Of a stretch of 17,072 nt of DNA, positions 14,053 through 17,072 are shown piece after piece. How positions within the stretch are numbered: the first letter of the stretch is position 1; every line of letters begins with the position of its first letter. The position numbers and the translations under genes are program-made. The notes beneath the pieces are model-generated. The model did no database searches and was not told the origin of the DNA. It saw nothing but the letters and a program-made list of their open reading frames with translations. This DNA comes from Firmicutes bacterium UBA4981 (GTDB lineage: Bacteria; Bacillota; SHA-98; UBA4971): contig DGZL01000002.1 in assembly GCA_002398515.1 (NCBI GenBank), positions 528 through 17,599 on the forward strand, written 5' to 3'.

Positions 14053-14844
14053 TCAAGAGAATAGAGGTTCAATCCCAATGAGGCCTACCGCTTCCAAGTG
14101 TGACACTTGTCCTGGTACCTTCGCCTTTCTCAGAATCTGCAGCAGTTCCTGGATGGACTCAAGAAGACATGTTCCGTATGTACGAATGTGGGCCGCGAGG
14201 AACCCCCCGTATTCACCAACTGTCTTTGCGAGTTCTCGAAGTTCTGCTGTATCCGCAAAAGAGCCCGGCGCATAAATAAGGCCGATGGACAAGCCAAAAG
14301 CGCCGCCTTCCATGGCTTCTCCAAGAAACCATTTCATCTTGGACATCCGCTCCCGGGAAGGGGGCCCCAGGTCATACCCCATGGCTGCTATCCGAATCGC
14401 CCCGTGGCCTACCAGACTTGCTACATTAGTAGTGAGTCCTTTGGCCTCCAGTAGAGTTGAGTAGTGGCTAATCGACGGTGCGACATCGCCTTCTGTGACA
14501 TACTTGGACAAAGAGGCCAAGTATGCGGTAGAAAGAGACTTGGTTTCCGGAACTATGGGGTACATGGAAAATCCGCAATTGCCTACCACAACCGTGGTGA
14601 CGCCTTGCGAGAGTTTGGCGAGATTATCAGGATTTTCAGGGAAGCTGAGGCCGTCATGGGAATGAATATCAATGAAACCCGGGCTTGCCACGCGTCCGTC
14701 GGCGTTAATAGTCAAATGGGCTGATTCATCCACGTGTCTGTCCATGGCAACTATGTATTCTCGGGATATTCCGATATCTCCTAGGAACCACGGATTTCCC
14801 GTCCCGTCAGCAATGCGTGCATTCTTGATCAACATGTCCAGCAC
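14053..14844 (-). CDS. D-aminoacylase-type amidohydrolase, N-terminal half only (probable remnant)
   Basis: The 263 residues match the first half of N-acyl-D-amino-acid deacylases, which are normally about 480-530 long. Present are the small beta-domain (LIKNARIADGTG), the metal motif HSHDG, the cysteine bridge GNCGFS (Cys96 in the Alcaligenes enzyme), AAHIRTYG and QVSHLEAVG with the two later metal histidines. The catalytic aspartate (Asp366 in that enzyme) and the rest of the barrel are absent. The frame stops just after QVSHLEAVG and ddh begins ten bases on, with no leftover coding sequence, which points to a clean deletion. The piece is therefore probably inactive. The GTG at 14844 lies one base after the rluD stop; an ATG at 14835 is the alternative. 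Confidence 0.75.
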   Translation of the reverse strand: MLDMLIKNARIADGTGNPWFLGDIGISREYIVAMDRHVDESAHLTINADGRVASPGFIDIHSHDGLSFPENPDNLAKLSQGVTTVVVGNCGFSMYPIVPETKSLSTAYLASLSKYVTEGDVAPSISHYSTLLEAKGLTTNVASLVGHGAIRIAAMGYDLGPPSRERMSKMKWFLGEAMEGGAFGLSIGLIYAPGSFADTAELRELAKTVGEYGGFLAAHIRTYGTCLLESIQELLQILRKAKVPGQVSHLEAVGLIGIEPLFS

Positions 14845-14845
14845 T

Positions 14846-15796
14846 CTACCTAATGCCTCCGCTATCCAGTTTCATCAACACAGAACACATGTCCTCCGGC
14901 ATCGGTGCCTCGATGTACATATGTTCACCGGTTGCCGGGTGGGAGAATGCCAGGGAGAAAGCATGTAGGGCTTGTCCTGTCATGCGGAAGGATTTTCCTC
15001 CGCGGGGTCCGTATACGTTATCACCGACAATTGGATGGCCAATATACTTCAAGTGAACCCGTATCTGGTGAGTCCTTCCGGTGATAGGTTGAACTCTGAG
15101 CAACGCGTATCCCCGGAACTCCCTTAGTGTCTCGTAATATGTTAGAGCAGCGCGGGCTTTTCCCTCTTTGAGCACAGCCATCTTCTTCCTGTGAATCGGG
15201 TGGCGCCCAACTGCTGCATCGATGTGCCCTTCCCTTTCATCGGGAACACCGACGACTATTGCAAGGTAGATTTTTTCAACCATACGCCGCCTAAGGTCTC
15301 TTGCAAGAGTCATATGCGCTACGTCAGTTTTGGCAACTAGAATCACGCCTGACGTGTTCTTATCAAGCCTGTGGACGATTCCCGGGCGTTCCTTTCCGCC
15401 GATAGTCGATAACCTGTCGGTATGGGCAAGAAGGGCATTGACCAGTGTCCCTGACCGGTTACCACAAGCAGGATGAACTACTTGGCCACGGGGTTTGTTC
15501 ACTGCAATTATGTCATCATCTTCATAGAGAATGTCCAAAGGGATGTCTTCAGGTAATACCCGGTCTCCTTCAGGGGCGGGAACGGTGACAGTGAGAACAT
15601 CGCCTTCCTTCACCTTCCTGCTGACTCGTGCATGCTCCCCGTTTATTAAGACAAGGTTACCTGTAATGAGCTTCTGCACACGTGACCTGGAAAGGGCAAG
15701 CTGCCATGAAAGATAAACATCAAGGCGCTTGCCCTCATCACATTGCCCAACTTGGATTACTCTAGTTTGTGGTGTGTCAACTCCCGGCGACTCCAT
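14846..15796 (-). CDS. RluA-family 23S rRNA pseudouridine synthase (RluD-like)
   Basis: The 316-residue protein has an N-terminal S4 RNA-binding domain (about 23-75, LSRSRVQKLITGNLVLING) and a pseudouridine synthase domain. The catalytic aspartate is Asp145 in VHRLDKNTSG. GRTHQIRVHLKYIGHPIVGD is the second family signature. It isomerises uridines in ribosomal RNA, probably helix 69 of 23S rRNA if it is a true RluD; the family has several targets, so the exact site is unproved. It starts five bases after lgt and probably shares its transcript with lspA and lgt, a grouping common in Bacillota. Confidence 0.92.
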   Translation of the reverse strand: MESPGVDTPQTRVIQVGQCDEGKRLDVYLSWQLALSRSRVQKLITGNLVLINGEHARVSRKVKEGDVLTVTVPAPEGDRVLPEDIPLDILYEDDDIIAVNKPRGQVVHPACGNRSGTLVNALLAHTDRLSTIGGKERPGIVHRLDKNTSGVILVAKTDVAHMTLARDLRRRMVEKIYLAIVVGVPDEREGHIDAAVGRHPIHRKKMAVLKEGKARAALTYYETLREFRGYALLRVQPITGRTHQIRVHLKYIGHPIVGDNVYGPRGGKSFRMTGQALHAFSLAFSHPATGEHMYIEAPMPEDMCSVLMKLDSGGIR

Positions 15797-15801
15797 ACCG
15801 A

Positions 15802-16566
15802 TTACCGCTGGCTTGCCGGGCTTTGTTCCTCAACTGCTTCAGAAGATAGAATGCGTATACAGGCAAACGCGCCAAATACAAGAAGTAAGCTTGCTAGCTG
15901 AGTTATGGAGAATGGACCGATAAGTCTCGGCACATCCCTGAAAATCTCTACGATAAACCTGCTTATAGAGTAGAGCCCTACGTAGAGAAACATGAGGTAC
16001 CCCGGGAATTTCTTGTGATCCTTCTTGGCATACAAGATTATGAAGATCAAGAGACTCAAAAGGGCTGCGTAAATCTGAGTCGGATGTCTCAACGTAGCGT
16101 CACCTGCACGACATGCCAAAGCCCATGGGACATCAGCAGGCAATCCAGAGCAGCAACCATTCATTAGGCACCCGATTCTTACGATGGCATAGCCCAGCGC
16201 TATCAGAGGGGCGATAATATCAGCCATGATCCATCCGTTAAGCTTTGAACGGCGCGAAAACGCTATTCCCACAAGAAGCGCAGCGATAAATCCTCCATGG
16301 TAGGCGAGTCCGCCGTCGCGGAGATTGATAATCTGGATTGGGTTCTTGAAGTATGTCGGGATATCAAGCAGAACGAATAGCAGTCTCGCCCCGATTATCC
16401 CTGAGATGCACAAATAAAGGGCCAGATCAAGGACTTTATCAGGATCGATATCTCTTCGTCTTGCTTCTCGCATTCCCAATAGCGTGCATGCCATAAATGC
16501 TATAGCTAGAGAAAAGCCATATGAGAGGATAGGTACCCTCCCAAGTTGAAATAGAATAGGCCTCAT
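15802..16566 (-). CDS. lgt: Prolipoprotein diacylglyceryl transferase
   Basis: A 254-residue polytopic membrane enzyme that adds diacylglycerol to the lipobox cysteine of prolipoproteins, the first step of lipoprotein maturation. Hallmarks are AYHGG with His90, VRIGCLMNGCCSG at 129-141 containing the essential arginine (130), and HPTQIYAA near 161. About seven hydrophobic segments are seen, starting at 12-32. The length is normal for Gram-positive-type Lgt. ATG at 16566 overlaps the lspA stop as ATGA, and GGGGGGAGG lies eight bases upstream. Its pairing with lspA puts two consecutive steps of one pathway together. Confidence 0.97.
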   Translation of the reverse strand: MRPILFQLGRVPILSYGFSLAIAFMACTLLGMREARRRDIDPDKVLDLALYLCISGIIGARLLFVLLDIPTYFKNPIQIINLRDGGLAYHGGFIAALLVGIAFSRRSKLNGWIMADIIAPLIALGYAIVRIGCLMNGCCSGLPADVPWALACRAGDATLRHPTQIYAALLSLLIFIILYAKKDHKKFPGYLMFLYVGLYSISRFIVEIFRDVPRLIGPFSITQLASLLLVFGAFACIRILSSEAVEEQSPASQR

Positions 16567-17057
16567 TTACTATTCCTCCCCCCAGGGTTTCCTATGACCA
16601 AGCTGTAAATCAGGACAGCCGCCCCTACACAGACAGCTATGTCCGCCACATTAAATACAGGCCAGATACGTACGTCTATGAAGTCTATTACGTGGCCTAG
16701 CCGGATCCTGTCAATTAGGTTTCCTGCTGCTCCGCCCACCACCATCCCGACACCCAGCCGGAAGTTTTCACCAAGATGCTTATCGATGCCTTGTGCGACA
16801 ACTATGATCCAAGCTATCAAGACCAGGCACGATACGATAATTGGGATCCTTGCCGTGGACAAGACGCCTAACGCAGAGCCTGGATTGTAGATTCTGGATA
16901 TCTTAACCAGTCCTCCCAGGACAGAGATACCGGCGTCGGTTGGAACTGTCTTTTCCACCAGAAGTTTTGTGATCTGATCAAGGACGACAATGGCTGCAGG
17001 CAAGAAAAGTGACTGCACTATGACAGGATCTCTCCTCGCTAAGTCATCTGTTACCAT
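16563..17057 (-). CDS. lspA: Lipoprotein signal peptidase (signal peptidase II)
   Basis: A 164-residue membrane aspartyl protease with four hydrophobic segments (about 12-30, 70-90, 101-113, 135-156). The catalytic aspartates are Asp116 in GGAAGNLIDR and Asp139 in VFNVADIAV. The conserved VLDQITKLL and NPGSALG blocks are also present. It removes the signal peptide of lipoproteins after Lgt has lipidated the cysteine. ATG at 17057 has only a weak AGGGG upstream, 15 bases from the window edge, so the promoter and any preceding genes lie outside. Confidence 0.96.
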   Translation of the reverse strand: MVTDDLARRDPVIVQSLFLPAAIVVLDQITKLLVEKTVPTDAGISVLGGLVKISRIYNPGSALGVLSTARIPIIVSCLVLIAWIIVVAQGIDKHLGENFRLGVGMVVGGAAGNLIDRIRLGHVIDFIDVRIWPVFNVADIAVCVGAAVLIYSLVIGNPGGRNSK

Positions 17058-17072
17058 GAGACAAGCCCCTAA

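Overview
The window looks like chromosomal DNA of an anaerobic, amino-acid-fermenting, low-to-mid GC bacterium, most probably a Clostridia-like member of the Bacillota. The reasons are strong AAGGAGG-type ribosome binding sites, frequent GTG and TTG starts, a flavodiiron protein with rubredoxin, meso-diaminopimelate dehydrogenase, and a complete carbon backbone for fermenting lysine. The exact lineage cannot be fixed from the sequence alone.

Left part (about 1-2000, + strand): a possible gene end at the edge, four short tandem repeats, a near-consensus sigma-70 promoter, a tRNA-Trp gene, then a two-gene oxygen/NO detoxification unit (flavodiiron protein and rubredoxin) that ends at a hairpin terminator. 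Everything to the right is on the - strand and is read leftwards.

Centre (about 11450 down to 2009, - strand): the lysine fermentation cluster. Read in the direction of transcription, it is a sigma-54-type promoter, kdd, kamA, a kamB-like P-loop gene, kamD, kamE, kal and kce. These are tightly packed or overlapping. A gene-free stretch of about 400 bases rich in inverted repeats follows, then the two CoA-transferase subunits and a ferritin-like gene. Together they would convert L-lysine to beta-lysine (KamA), 3,5-diaminohexanoate (KamDE), 3-keto-5-aminohexanoate (Kdd), then 3-aminobutyryl-CoA plus acetoacetate (Kce), and crotonyl-CoA plus ammonia (Kal). The CoA-transferase would recycle CoA between acetoacetate and butyryl-CoA or another acyl-CoA. 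The MutS-like partner KamC, usually found beside KamB, is not in the window.

Right part (about 17057 down to 11612, - strand): lipoprotein processing genes lspA and lgt, an RluA/RluD-type pseudouridine synthase, a D-aminoacylase-type gene that keeps only its N-terminal half, meso-diaminopimelate dehydrogenase, and an exported glycoamylase-like protein.

The most interesting signals are regulatory. They are the sigma-54 promoter in front of the lysine operon, the multi-hairpin interval with mutually exclusive pairings between kce and the CoA-transferase genes, and a perfect GAAA-capped hairpin that buries the ribosome binding site of the ferritin-like gene. No clearly new multi-gene system was found.
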